This document shows positions 38,601-50,854 of a stretch of 64,000 bases of DNA, piece by piece (position 1 is the stretch's first letter; the number at the start of each line of letters is the position of its first letter). Below the pieces are notes generated by a model, which saw only the letters and a program-made list of their open reading frames with translations, did not search any database and had not been told where the DNA came from. Position numbers and translations under genes: made by a program. The DNA comes from Puffinus mauretanicus (lineage: Eukaryota > Chordata > Aves > Procellariiformes > Procellariidae): positions 496,001 through 560,000 of the forward strand of contig JAJKFH010002273.1 of NCBI GenBank assembly GCA_023333565.1. Reading direction: 5' to 3'.

Positions 38601-41600
38601 GTTCACTTTTGTCTGCTCAGCTAGAGTCTTTTGACGGCTCTCTAGACACTGCCTGTTGTCAGGAGGAGTACCGAAGGGACTGGTTAGATCAGTAAAACTA
38701 TGTTAATTCAATCTGTATTTGACTGGAATTTTTGCAGACCTTTAAAACCTTTACAACGTTATGCCATCTATTATGTCTGCTCACTTACTGAAATCTATTC
38801 TAATTGATGAAGCGGATGGTAAACTTCTTGGGAATAGGTTTTAGCTTGCTTACTTTACTTACTGTAAATCTCCATAGGCTAGTGATGGAGATCTATTATC
38901 TATTAAACTGATAGGGAAGGAATCAACACTTTGTTAAGCCTCAGACAATATTGGTAGATAAGTAAGTTGGAGTGGATTGTAACTTTAAGGGAAGAGGGGA
39001 GGTATCATAAAGATGTATGTGTTTTTTCAATAGCTTGACTTTCTTTTTTGCTTCTCCAGTGGCTTCATTTTCCAGGTGATGCTGTCTGCTTCGGAGAGAG
39101 ACTACCCAATTCCCACATATAAGCACAAATGAATAATCAAAAAGTCCTATTCATCTGCCATCGTTTTGCTTTTATAAAGGTTATTGTGTATACAGGCTTA
39201 ATAAAAGACCGTAATGCATTTCAAAATAAATTTTTCTTTTCTCACAAATCTAGGCAATCAAAGCAATTTCTGAAAATTTTCCAGTTGTACAGTATGTTAG
39301 CAAGGGCTGTATTTGAGCTTAATGTCATAAGTCTAGTTGAAGGAAAACAGTGAAATGGTAAATAATGAAAGAAAAGACTCAAATATCAGATGAAAAGGGT
39401 GTGTCAAAAGGGTATGAATTGGCTAGATTTAGATCTTACAGTTTTGAAAAGCATATTGAATTTTACAAATGTTTCTCTCATACATTTTTAATGAGCACAA
39501 GTAATCAGAATGACTTTCAATCACAGTGGAAGGTTATGGCAACACCGTGCTTTACTTCAATAGGTGAACCGGCTTTAAAAAAAACCAAGTCGGATGCAAG
39601 AAATGCCCTATAAGTTTATAAAATAAATGAGCGTGGGCTGTAAAGAGGCAGACTCAATCTTGCCCAGTGAAAACTATAGCCTGAAAATGCAAGCTTCCCA
39701 CCCCCAGTTCAGCTTTGCCATTCTTTTAGAAAGCCCGGAGAAAAAGACATCTATTTTCAGAATGGAAAATATTTGCATAGTGAAGATTGCAGCAATTTTG
39801 TTAAAGCATTAGAATAATCTCTCTCTGTCTCTCTTGTTTGTTTGTTTAATCTTACTGTCTTTTATACTACTCATTTTGTAGTTTCATGCAGTTTTAATTC
39901 TGGGGAGAGTTATTTAAAAAGCTGTGTCTTGAGGTTTGGGGTTTTTTTCTTCTGTATGTTTGCAGGGTTGCTTCTTTACTTTCTAAGTGGTTAGGGTTTG
40001 TTTTTACTTAATTACTAGCAGGGAAAGCGGCATCTGAAAAGTCAGAATAGTATTTGTTTCCTATGTGATCTTCTGTTCCTGCTGTTTATGCTTCACCTGG
40101 ATACCTAATCCTTTTAGCAGTGCAGAAGATTATGAAGCTACAGACAAGAGATTACGGCTCCAGGTGAGGGATAAGCAGCTGATCAAATGAATGAAGGCGA
40201 AGAAGAGATTGTTTCAATGCAAATATCCCCTACTAATTAGGGCTAGGGAGAAGAACAGAGAAGAAATACAATTAGGATTCTCTCTGTCTCTCTCAATAGG
40301 ATTTTTTTTTCCCAAGGAGAATGCCTTAAAGTTTTCATAAGAAATTAAAGCCACTTTTAAAATACAGTTTTTCAGGAGACCGGTATACCTGTACAGTTAG
40401 TACCACACTCTTGTGCCAGCTTTGCAGATGTTTTTCCTCTCATTTGTTATATATATGTTTAGTTTAATCTTCCTTTGTATCAGAATTTCACAGGGTCAAG
40501 AGCTAAGGATCAGGAGGGAAGGATCTGCCAAGGGTGTATGGTCAATGTTTTCTGTGGCTTTGCGTGCAGAAATAGATGTCACCGGTTCATTTTGCAGTTA
40601 GCATCGCATATATTTCTGAGTGATATTTACCCTGGTAAACACTAAGTGAGGTAAAAACACAGCAAAAATCTTCCTCGCTATAGTGTCACCCTTCTCAGAC
40701 TTGAAAATATTGGAGCCCACAGTAGCAGCCGGTGCAGTCAGATCCTTAGTATGTTTAACACTTTATTCTTAGTGTATGCTGTGCTCTGACTTGTCCACAA
40801 AAAAGCTTTCATGTCTTGTGTAAAACAAAGAGCCAACTAAGATACTAATTAGCTAAATAATACTAGCGCTACTCCTTTTTCCTCCATCCTATCTACTGAG
40901 AGCATCACATCAGGAGAGAGGCAGTTTTCTACTGGTCTTCCCTGGGACCTCTGGGTGCTACTGCAATTCAAATATTTGCTTTTTTTCTCAAGCATCTAGT
41001 CATCTGTCTTCCCATTGTCTTTGCAGAAAGTTGTGACCACAATTGGAAATTACTGGATTTTACTAAAGTTAATCCAATTTGCAAATAGAAGCAAACTAGA
41101 AAATGCACGCTGAATTTTATCTTAGCATGAGATCTTGTACAAAGGTCTTGTACAAAGCAGTCAGCTGCTATTTTATTGCTATATGGTATTTTTTGTTTTT
41201 CCATTTCTCAGAAAACTGTAACAGAAATGGAAAAGTACTTGTCTCCACATTGGTGCAAATGCCAGACAGAGGGTGACGTGGCTTGTCCAGTCTCCTACTG
41301 TTTAACTTGTACAGCTGAGAAGAAAATCCACTTACCCTGTTCTGACCGCATGCCCTAAACCCTGGCCCATGCTGCTGTCATTGGTACCAGAAGACCATAT
41401 CTCTGTGCTTTTTGTTTTTCTTGAAAAGAAAAAAAAAACACCAACAAACCATGGCTCAAAGACAGTAGGTGGGGTAAGTAAATGGACAAAGGAACGATTT
41501 ATTGTGTGAGCTATGCTGTAGAGTCAGTAAACCTCACAAATTGTTTCCCAATGTGTATGTGCAAGACTCAATTATATGCAGGTAATTAAAAGCTCTTTCA

Positions 41601-42065
41601 CAAAACTGACAAAAAAACTTCTTTACCTGTGGAGAAGGTAGAGAAAAGGTAATTCCCTCTGAAAACGAATTACCTGTTCCTGAACAGAGACTTGCTAAGC
41701 ATTTTCATAAGATGTTTTAAGAAGGGTACTCTGTTCATTTACTTGTGACAGGCATGCTATTTTATAATCCTGTTCTCCTGCTCAAGCTAACAATAAAATT
41801 TTGTTATATTCCGCAGAAAAAAAACAAAGATCAGGGAAAAGAAATTCAAAAGATTGTTTGCCTTTATGGATGATTTAAAGTTTTGCCACCTAGCTGAGCA
41901 CTGTTTATAAAAGCGTAAAAATGTGAACTCTGCATATACTATGCACTACATGATAGTAGAGAAAATAATAATTTGCAATATAATTATATAATTAGGTGGC
42001 CCGTACGTGCTAGTATATTTGTCCTTGAAAAAAATATGTGGACGCTAACACTTAAGTCAGTATTT
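35614..42065. other. Intergenic, no gene seen
   Basis: Long unique AT-rich stretch. The 37.86-38.35 kb part is locally GC-richer, with frames of 93 (+) and 90 (-) codons that do not look like known proteins. No repeat family was recognised with confidence. Confidence 0.5.
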
Positions 42066-42146
42066 CATAGAATCATAGAATCATTAAGGTTGGAAAAGAC
42101 CTCTAAGATCATCGTGTCCAACTGTCAACCCAACACATCATGCCCA

Positions 42147-42817
42147 CTATACCATGTCCCTAAGCGCCTCATCTACACGTCTTTTAAATACTTCCAGGGA
42201 CAGTGACTCAACCACTTCCCTGGGCAGCCTGTTCCAAGGCCTGACCACTCCTTCAGTAAAGAAATTTCTCCTAATGTCCAATCTAAACCTCCCTTGGCGC
42301 AACTTGAGGCCATTTCCTCTCGTCCTATCGCTAGTTACTTGGGAGAAGAGACCAACACCCACCTCGCTACAACCTCCCTTCAGGTAGTTGTAGAGCGCAA
42401 TGAGGTCTCCCCTCAGCCTCCTCTTCTCCAGGCTAAACAACCCCAGTTCCCTCAGCCGCTCCTCATAAGACTTGTGCTCCAGGCCCTTCACCAGCTTCCT
42501 TGCCCTTCTCTGGACACGCTCCAGCACCTCAATGTCCTTCTTGTAGTGAGGGGCCCACTCACCAGTGCCGAGTACAGGGGCACGATCGCCTCCCTGTTCC
42601 TGCTGGCCACACTATTTCTGATACAGGCCAGGATGCCATTGGCCTTCTTGGCCACCTGAGCACACTGCTGGCTCATGTTCAGCCGGCTGTCAACCAGCAC
42701 CCCCAGGTCCTTTTCCTCTGGGCAGCTTTCCAGCCACTCTTCCGCAAGCCTGTAGCGTTGCATGGGGTTGTTGTGGCCTAAGTGCAGGACCCGGCACTTG
42801 GCCTTGTTGAAGCTCAT
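42147..42817 (-). pseudogene. CR1 ORF2 C-terminal region, two overlapping frames
   Basis: Two frames (42488..42817 and 42147..42527) together cover the C-terminal part of CR1 ORF2. The first starts [19 protein letters not shown] and runs to SALV. The second takes up at [19 protein letters not shown] and ends near the natural stop (EALRDMV). They are out of register because 28 nt present in the 55-kb copy (between GCACTGGTGAG and TGGGCCCC) are missing here. About ten residues are lost and the frame shifts. Confidence 0.9.
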
Positions 42818-42835
42818 ACAGTTGGCCTCATCCCA

Positions 42836-43567
42836 TCAATCCAGCCTGTCCAGGTCCCTCTGCAGAGCCTTCCTACCCTCCAGCAGATCAACACTCCCGC
42901 CCAACTTGGTGTCGTCTGCAAACTTACTGAGGGAGCACTCGATCCCCTCATCCAGATCATTGATGAAGACATTGAACAGGACCGGCCCCAGTACTGAGCC
43001 CTGGGGAACACCGCTCGTGACCGGCCGCCAACTGGATTTAACTCTGTTGACCACAACTCTCTGGGCCTGGCCGTCCAGCCAGTTTTTTACCCAGCGAAGA
43101 GTGCACCTGTCTAGGCCGTGAGCCGCCAGCTTCTCTAGGAGAATGCTGTGGGAGACAGTGTCAAAGGCTTTACTGAAGTCCAGGTAGACCACATCCACAG
43201 CCTTTCCCTCATCCACTAGGCGGGTCACCGGCTCATAGAAGGAGATCAGGTGGGTCAAGCAGGACCTGCCTTCCATGAACCCGTGCTGGCTGGGCCTGAT
43301 CCCCTGGTTGTCCCGCACATGGCTCGTGAGCGTCCTCAAAACGAACCGCTCCATAATCTTCCCTGGCACCGAGGTCAGGCTGACCGGCCTGTAGTTCCCC
43401 GGATCCTCCTTCCAGCCCTTCTTGTAGATGGGCGTCACGTTGGCGAGCCTCCAGTCGTCCGGGACCTCCCCAGTTAACCAGGACTGTTGGTAAATGATGG
43501 AGAGCGGCTTGGCAAGCTCCTCCGCCAGCTCCCTTAGTACCCTCGGGTGGATCCCATCCGGCCCCAT
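42836..43567 (-). pseudogene. CR1 ORF2 fragment, reverse transcriptase domain
   Basis: A 243-codon frame spans most of the reverse-transcriptase domain. It begins [20 protein letters not shown]. It contains [13 protein letters not shown] (motif A with its catalytic Asp), [20 protein letters not shown] (template-binding block), and FADDTKLGG at residues 216-224, the catalytic double-Asp motif. It stops at a TGA in the sequence DLDRLD-stop-WDEANC, where the sister copy at 55 kb has CGA (Arg). That is the expected outcome of CpG decay. The catalytic residues are present, but the protein is truncated and lacks the endonuclease. Confidence 0.95.
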
Positions 43568-43620
43568 AGACTTGTGAATGTCCAGGTGGCGTAGCAGGTC
43601 GTTGACTGCTTCCTCTTGGA

Positions 43621-44205
43621 TTATGGGGGTTTATCCTGCTCGCCGTCCCTGTCTTCCAGCTCAGGGGGCTGAGTACCCTGAGGATAACTGCTCTGACTAT
43701 TAAAGGCTATGGCAAAGAAGGCGTTGAGTATCTCAGCCTTATCCTCGTCCTTGGTGGCAACGTTCCCCACCGCATCCAACAGAGGATGGAGATTCTCCTT
43801 GGCTCTCCTTTTGTCATTAATATATTTGTAAAAGCATTTTTTGTTGTCTCTCACGACAGTGGCCAGGTTGAGTTCTAGCCGGGCTTTTGCCTTTCTAATT
43901 TCTACTCTGCACGACCTAACGAGATCCCTGTACTCTTCTTGAGTTGCCTGCCCCTTCTTCCAAAGGTGATAAACTCTCCTTTTTTTCCTGAGTCCCAGCC
44001 AGAGCTCCCCGTTCAGCCAGGCCGGTCGTCTTCCCCGCCCGTTCTTCTTACAGCACATGGGGACAGCCTGCTCCTGCGCCTTTAAGACTTCCTTCTTGAA
44101 GAACGTCCAGCCTTCCTGGACCCCTTTGCCCTTCAGGACTGTCTCCCAAGGGACCTTCTCGACCAGTGTCCTGAGCAGGCCAAAGCCCGCCCTCCAGAAT
44201 TCCAT
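43621..44205 (-). pseudogene. CR1 ORF2 fragment, linker before the reverse transcriptase
   Basis: This 194-codon frame covers the CR1 ORF2 stretch between the endonuclease and the reverse transcriptase. It is basic and contains GRRPAWLNGELW, RKAKARLELNLA and KKCFYKYINDKRRAKENL, all typical of CR1 proteins. The frame ends in the DGEQDKPP region because of a 1-nt shift in a run of five C. In the next frame the sequence continues with [19 protein letters not shown], which should follow directly in an intact ORF2. The ATG at 44205 is internal to the family's protein, not its true start. Confidence 0.9.
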
Positions 44206-44739
44206 GGTAGCGGTTTTGCTGGCAATTTCAATCTAAGAGTTGCTCTACTCGTAATCAAATTCATTAAGAAAGGTATCTGCAGTATATATCTAATTAATTG
44301 ACTGTTGCACAATAGTAATCTTTTCCAGTTTTTGAAGTCAGCCAGTATTTATAGCAAATAAGTTCCACTAGGGACTTTTAAGTTGTAATTAATAATTATT
44401 ATGTCTCATCATTTAAAAGGCTTGTCCCATCAATATGTTGCTTCAGTTTATTGCTGGGGAGTCTTGCAATAACTAAAAGTAAAATGGTGGAAAATAAATT
44501 AAATTCTACATCACAGAGATATTAGTGGGGAACAGATATGTCTTGTACGATTAACAACAAAGAACTCAAGTGCTTCTTTAAAAACAAGAGCTATGCTTCT
44601 ATTGAGATATGTGAAAGACTTAAAATACAGAGTTCTAAATCAAAATTGCATCCATCAAATTTAATTATGAAAGATTGCAGGTTACAATAATAATTTGTAG
44701 GTTTCAGACAGCACTAGTACATAAGCAGCAGCTCTCAAG

Positions 44740-44835
44740 ATGTTTTACAGGTGGGAAGGCAAAGGAGCAAAGCAAAGAAGTGACTTTTCCAACTCTGCTA
44801 GTTCAAAAAAGTACAAGATTTGGGAAGAACACCTT
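44740..44835 (-). mobile_element. MIR/CORE-like SINE relic
   Basis: On the + strand 'ttttacaggtgggaaggcaa', then 'agaagtgacttttccaactc' and 'gctagttcaaaa' follow the reverse complement of MIR (ttttacagatgaggaaactgag, agtgacttgcccaag, agctag). Weak but collinear. Confidence 0.45.
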
Positions 44836-46317
44836 TACTGAGATAACTTCAGTACGATCAGTGAAGCTGCACTAATTTTTCCACCAGCTGAGACTTAGGT
44901 CCCAGAGTTGTGCATTGGATGAGAGAGATTTTTCCTGCGCTTAGGTGGGGGCTCTGCTGATGGCCTTCCTCCATGCCCAAGTGCTCCTGACCCCTCCAAG
45001 AAACAGCAGCTGCAAAGCCTCACTCTCTTCATCTGCGCCTCAGCCTGGAGATGGACAGTCCTTTTTTCTACGAAAATGTCTCTCCAGTTAGATTAATTAT
45101 CTAAGTTATCTTTATGCGGTTACTGTTGGGAGAAAACCATCACGCTTCAGAAGGTGGAAAGCGGGTCACTGTGCCTGTGTGGTAGTTTCTTCTGGTGAGA
45201 TGGTATTTCCTCAGTAATATTGAACAGTTCATCTCATAATTTCATGTTTCATTTTCATCCTTCTAAACCTTATGTTATGTGTGTACTGATAATCCTAGAT
45301 GCTAATTTTTCTTCACAAGCTTCCTAATGGTAATTTTGTTTGCTGTACCACTTAAGCTATCAGTCCCCAGGCAGAGACAAGAAAAGAGCCAACAGCAAAG
45401 CTCTTTGAGAGAGTTTTCGAGGTTCACCTTACACTGGTCTTTTGGAGGCTAGAGTACCTGCTCATCAAAGGTAGTTTGAGCTACCAACAGAGCCATTTTT
45501 TCCCCCAATATTTTGTGCCTTAACATGTTTAAATGTTTTTCAATATTTAATTTCTCTAACCTCAGGAAGTACTAATGAGGCTACAGAGACAGCCTGAGAA
45601 CTCAAATCCAGTCCATTCACTGGTTTTTCTATTATTTTGCCCACTTTAGAACATGATGTATGGAGTCCACCATCTTCTGGCAAACAGTTGATTCTAGAAA
45701 CTTTTATTGATAATCCCTCTACATATTTCTTTTCACTCTATCCCCTGGCTTTCTACATGAGCATGGGTAGCTTGTATAAGATGGCTGAGAAAGTTACTGC
45801 CTTCAGCTGCAGAGGGTAAATAACTTTGGTGTAAATCAGCAACTACTTCAATTTACACTGCAGTTCTGCACTGTGGTGGTTCAAGGTCAGCTTGGTGATC
45901 ACCTAAAACATCTTTGCTGCAATGGCAGAGCGAAAATTTAACTTTGTGATCTGTCCAGAACTAAAGCATCCTGCTTCTCATTAAACCCCCTTGTGTTGCT
46001 GTTATATTATATTCTTTACTGAGTGAATGTACATTATTTTTCTCTCCTTAGTGCCACATTCATTACAGAATTACTGTGGTTGTTTGAGGAGCAACATCTG
46101 AGATTATTATGACTTCTTCTGGAATGGTGGGACACGGGCAGAATATAGCATGAGTTTTCTGTCCAGCAACATTTAGTATTGGGAAGAAGCAGGCATTAAC
46201 ATTACTTGCTGTTGCTGGCTGTCATGCTGTATACGTCTGGCACCTTAGAGCAATTGCTTTGATTAGAGATGGCACTGAGCATGCAAAGAAAAAATGATAC
46301 TTCGTTGTACAGTAAGA

Positions 46318-46475
46318 GAGCACCTCACAACAGCCCTTTGAACCAGTTCATTTGTTCTAGTCACTGGCTGTGAGTAGTATGACTTTATCTGGTACATGCA
46401 GACACTAAAAAGAAAATGAAAAAATTAAAAAAAGAAGCTTATTTATGCTCAAGGTTATGCAGGTTTTGTCTGTGG
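46318..46475 (-). mobile_element. MIR/CORE-like SINE relic
   Basis: On the + strand 'cacctcacaacagcccttt', an A-rich 'aaaatgaaaaaatt' and 'tgctcaaggttatgcaggtt' parallel the reverse complement of the MIR 3' half (ctcacaacaaccct, gatgaggaaact, gcccaaggtcacacagc). Confidence 0.4.
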
Positions 46476-48611
46476 GCCAGTTTTTCAATGTCCGAATTAT
46501 ATTATGAACATTTGTTTATCCATGCAGTTATCTGTTCACCTGTGTGCTCACTCTAGTAACTAGCAATCATGGTCACTCTCTGTATAAACCTAGACACGCA
46601 ACTGCACAATTGTTTTATTCTTCTGCAATGTGCTTTATTTTTTTTTCCTCCAAGTGGCCTAGTGCACACGAAGTAGCTTCGATTCCATTATTTGTGAATA
46701 GCAGCAGTTATTCATATAAATGAAATCATTGATTTTGCCTTATTGGCAGCATAGTGGGTAGAAAATCTAATGGCCTAGTTTACTGGAGCATTTTGGCATT
46801 CACTTTTAGCATCATGGGGCCTGCATCATCCATTAGCTTTTACTAGTTAGTACTATCAGTATTTATTCTGGATCTTAAATATCTCAGTTTCACTTATGAA
46901 ATATAAGGTAAAGCCAAGAGGAGCATTTGAATTTTCTGATTTTTTTTTTTTAGAAGAAGAAGAAGAAACAAACTGATAGCTGAATTTTGCAGCTAGTAAC
47001 TTGTAGTTAATTAGCAAAATCCCCTCAGCTGGTTGTTTGACCTGATAGCAAAAAAAGTCATGATGGATTGTTAAAGGGTAAGTAGAGTGATTTGTTCCTA
47101 CAGAAGAGACAAAATTTATCTGTTTATTGTGCATCTAATTTTCCTTCTTACATAAATAGCAGAGGTCACCATCATAATTATCCATTTTCCCCCTATGTAT
47201 GTATGAACATTTTTACAGTAGACAGGAAGCTTTTGTCCACTTGAGAAATGACATGGAGACATAGACACGTATTTCTGTTCTGTACTACTGAAACAACTCC
47301 GGTTTCAGAGTTGCCTTATGTGCACTTTACCTTTTATCTGTGAACAACTAATAATGAAGTAGAACACTCTACATGAACCACGGATGTCATTCATTTTGCA
47401 GAAGAAATTTCCCACATTTTTAATTCCTCTTCTGTTTGTGCTGTATTTTCCTGAAGGTGTCTGCATGAATCTGTAACCTCTTCCTTGCGATCCAGTTTGC
47501 TACAGGTGTGTTCAGTCATCCAGTCCTTCCCTGCTATGCTTACAAGAGGTAACAGGCACTAAGTGGATATTCTCCAGACTCTTAGGGGAAAAAAAAAATA
47601 TAAAAAAAGTTATGGATTTTGTGCTTCTTCAGGAATTTTTCCATTATAAATATATGTATTTTAAAAAGCTTTCTTAGTGACAACTTTACTTTTGAAATAT
47701 TCATATTGTGCTGATCCAGTATAACTGTATTTAGGGATGTGTTTCATTAACCATTCTCATCTCAATTGTCCACAGCTTCCTCAGCCAGATCCCTTTTGGT
47801 TTGCTGTGTTCCATGGTTGGCTTCAGATCAGAAATGATGTTTCTGAGAGTAAAGAAAACTTAGTCAACTTTGGATTTCTCCATATGTTTTGAATCAGGAG
47901 AGCTGTCAATATGCCATTTAATGGATGGTGTAGTATTTGATTTTTAGATCTTAAGAAAAAACAAGACAGATGTGAATCCAGTACATTTGGTGAGTTTAAG
48001 TTCTGAACATGTTTGATTTTTACTTGTTTGCTTTGTTAATTAATGCAAATCTGCTGCCATTTTTCATATTGTGAAATGGATCTGCACATGGGCTAGAGAG
48101 GTATTTCTCTTACCAGATTTTTAGGCCTCTAATCTCATCAAACCTCTATCTTCAACTGAGATCAATCATACTCTCAATAAATCTACATTTCTGTGCTAAC
48201 TATAATAAAAGTCTAGTTGACTAGCTGTTTTGGGTTTGCGTGGCAAGGTTTTGGTAGCGGGGGGGCTACAGGGGTGGCTTCTGTGAGAAGCTGCTAGAAG
48301 CCTCCCCCATGTCCAATGGAGCCAATGCCAGCCAGCTCCAAGATGGACCCACCACTGGCCAAGGCCGAGCCCATCAGTGACAGTGGTAGCACCTCTGGGT
48401 AACATATTTAAGAAGGGGGAAAAGTTGCTGCGCAACAGCATCTGCAGCCGGAGAGAGGAGTGAGAATATGTGAGAGAGACAACCTTGCAGACACCAAGGT
48501 CAGTGAAGAAGGAGGGGAGGAGGTGCTCCAGGCGCCGGAGCAGAGATTCCCCTGCAGCCTGTGGTGAAGACCATGGTGAGGCAGGTTGTTCCCCTGTAGC
48601 CCATGGAGGTC

Positions 48612-48865
48612 CACGGTGGAGCAGATATCCACCTGCAGCCCGTGGAGGACCCCACACTGGAGCAGGTGGATGCCCGAAGGAGGCTGTGACTCCATGGGAA
48701 GCCCACGCTGGAGCAGGCTCCTGGCAGGACCTGTGAACCCATGGAGAGAGGAGCCCACACTGGAGCAGGTTTGCTGGCAGGACTTGTGACCCTGTGGGGG
48801 ACCCACGCTGGAGCAGCCTGTTTCTGAAGGACTGCACCCTGTGGAAGAGACCCACACTGGAGCAG
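48612..48865. repeat. 50-bp-period minisatellite inside LTR E
   Basis: The motif CACRCTGGAGCAG (first copy degenerate, cacggtggagcag) recurs at 48612, 48653, 48704, 48756, 48804 and 48853, at intervals of 41, 51, 52, 48 and 49 bp. Between copies, 'ctggcaggactTGTGAcCC' and 'CCATGG/CTGTGG' words also repeat. Confidence 0.9.
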
Positions 48866-48929
48866 TTCGTGAAGAAGGTGTTTTAAGATTTGGTTTTATT
48901 TCTCATTATCCTACTCTGATTTGATTTGT

Positions 48930-48935
48930 AATAAA
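48930..48935 (+). terminator. LTR E poly(A) signal
   Basis: AATAAA in the expected place for the R/U5 boundary of the LTR. Confidence 0.7.
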
Positions 48936-49125
48936 GCAACCTAATTTCCCCAACTCGAGTCTGTTTTGCCCGTGACGGTGACTGCTGAGTGATCTCTCCC
49001 TGTCCTTACCTCGACCCACGAGCCTTTCATTACATTTTCTCCCCCCTGTCCAGCTGAGGAGGGGAGTGATAGAGCGGCTCTGGTGGGCACGTGGCGTCCA
49101 GCCAGGGTCAACTCACCACACTAGC

Positions 49126-50849
49126 TCTCACATATCCATCTACATTATAGATGTCTGTAGGCAGTCAGATGGCTCTTAATCTGACTTCAGGGAAGTGAAG
49201 CGCTGAAACTTCTTTCGCCTCACTTTATCAGTGTGCATAAAAAGAATCTTTTAATTGTAATTCACATTTAGAAAACACTTCAGGGAACACTAATGGTGTA
49301 TATATACATGCATGTATGTATAGGTATATCTATATGTGTATATACATATATAGTAGAAGTTTGGGTCCAGATGATTATTTTTAAGCAAAAATTTGATCTA
49401 GGAATAAATTTTTTTGGTTCCTTTAAAAATGAGTATGCATTTGTTTCACAGTAACCATGTTTAGTGCCAACGATGCACATTCTAATGTTTTAGTTGTCCT
49501 CAGTCTCCAATATATTGATCGGCAGTTGTGCCTTATGAGTCCAGATTGGTTCACAAATTTGACTAAGTGAAATGGGTCTCTATTTTCAGAAATCAGCCAT
49601 GAATAAATCAGGAAATGAAATAAGTGTATCTGATTTTACCTTTGATTAGATATTTTGCTGTTGTGTAGGTAGAGGGAAGAAGCTCCTCATAATAACCTAG
49701 AAGTAGCAGAGAGAATCAAGTACTTTCAATAGTATTAAGTCCCTCGGTACTAATCCTTTAAGCACCCTGCAGCAGATTGGGAAGTTGATCTAACCTTCAC
49801 TGTCAGTACCTATCAGCCAGCCTTGCACTCTGGAAATGAATGAGCTAAGCAGGGACAGTGTTGCAAACTTACTATTTATTTTAAGTTCTTGCAGTATATG
49901 GTGTCTTATTCCAGTTTCACAGTGGTATGTTAGTATTGGAGAATCTGGTTTTAGGTTTTTGGGGGGTTATTTTAAGTCTGTAGTCTTTGCTTTTAAAGGG
50001 GAAAAACTTTAAAATGGGATTTTTTTTTTCTTCACTGTTTCCAAAATGTTTTCTAAGCTTATTATTTCAAACCAAGCTCTCGAATTTTTGGATGACTTGG
50101 AGTTATCAGTACTACAGGAAATCTATATCTCTGTTGTTATCCTCCCTAAAATGTAAAGATCCCTTGCTTCATGGGCCATTAAATGGTTTGTATCCTACCT
50201 AAACTGCTCTAAAATTAGAGGACAGAAAGACTGAAATGCAGCAGTGAGAGTTTTGGTAATTGTCCTCCACCTTTACTGCACAGTCAAAACAAATGCTTTT
50301 TAACCTTATTGTGATAGAAGAGGTTGCTGCTATTTTGCATACCCCAGAGTGTGTGTTACAGGTTATCAGGAGTTATGTAGCTCATCCAGCTCCAATGATA
50401 CTTTGAGATATAAACTGTAAAACACAGAAGCATGTAAAATGGGGCACAAGAGTACAGTGCAGAGAATAACTGTATTGGTACTGAAAGGCCTGTGAATCCA
50501 TACCTATGTTTTTTTAGTGGACTATTCAAGGTAGCTAGAGGGGTTTTTATATGAGTGTGGCCAAGAATGCTATCTTTATGAAAAAGTATTTAGTTGTCTA
50601 GGCTTGATTTAGCTTCCATTGCATGATAAATGTGGCTGGAGGAAGAGGAGGAGGAAGTACTGAGAGGGTTCCCCAGACCTGGTACATACCCCTTGCATTA
50701 TGGTGTGAAGGTCAAAGTTTTAATTGATCCTCAGCCCGAGGAATGCAGACCCTTGCCTGTCCTTTCCCATGAAAGTATCCTAATTGTAAAGCTGGAGGCT
50801 AGATTTAAGACTAGACTGAAGGCCAGTCTTTAAAAAGAGTGAAGGATTG
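49126..50849. other. Intergenic, no gene seen
   Basis: Unique sequence with a TATG/TA microsatellite at 49297..49353. No recognisable frame. Confidence 0.5.
49297..49353. repeat. TA/TATG microsatellite
   Basis: Imperfect TATA, CATG and TATG units. It overlaps a chance - strand frame. Confidence 0.8.
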
Positions 50850-50854
50850 TCTCC

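Larger units (their letters stand above)
42066..44225 (-). mobile_element. CR1 LINE, 5'-truncated, about 2.15 kb
   Basis: The 3' end lies at 42066, where the + strand reads CATAGAATCATAGAATCATT, the reverse complement of the CR1 terminal 8-bp repeat. The element extends leftward in its own sense to about 44225, inside the linker between endonuclease and reverse transcriptase. ORF1 and the endonuclease are missing. Three lesions break ORF2: a frameshift near 43622 in a C run, a TGA at 42836..42838, and a 28-bp deletion near 42556 relative to the copy at 55 kb. It is therefore a dead copy. No target duplication is obvious. Confidence 0.95.
44226..48220. other. Intergenic, no gene seen
   Basis: AT-rich unique sequence with two MIR-like relics listed separately. 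No frame above 92 codons and none recognisable. Confidence 0.5.
48226..49120 (+). mobile_element. Solo LTR E, endogenous retrovirus, 895 bp, second family
   Basis: The LTR begins TGTTTTGGGTTTGCGTGGC and ends AACTCACCACA. An exact 5-bp target duplication, CTAGC, lies at 48221..48225 and 49121..49125. A TATA-like ATATTTAAG is near 48404, and AATAAA at 48930..48935 is the poly(A) signal. The U5 end shares the motif order 'cgacccacgag' and 'gaggggagtgatagagcggc' with the other LTR family, which hints at distant kinship. No internal region is present, so it is a solo LTR. It is GC-rich with an internal 50-bp repeat array. The 219-codon and shorter frames inside are by-products of its composition. 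Confidence 0.93.

Noticed and set aside
42836..43567. Retroviral pol gene
   Set aside because: The order of motifs and the linked 3' end with the 8-bp repeat identify a CR1 non-LTR element, not a retrovirus.
48196..48857. Overlapping - strand frames of 219, 149 and 86 codons
   Set aside because: They lie inside LTR E, arise from its GC-rich 50-bp repeats and overlap each other in different frames.
48612..48865. Regularly spaced repeats as a CRISPR array
   Set aside because: The repeat core is only 13 bp, spacers resemble one another, and the array sits inside an avian LTR with a target duplication.
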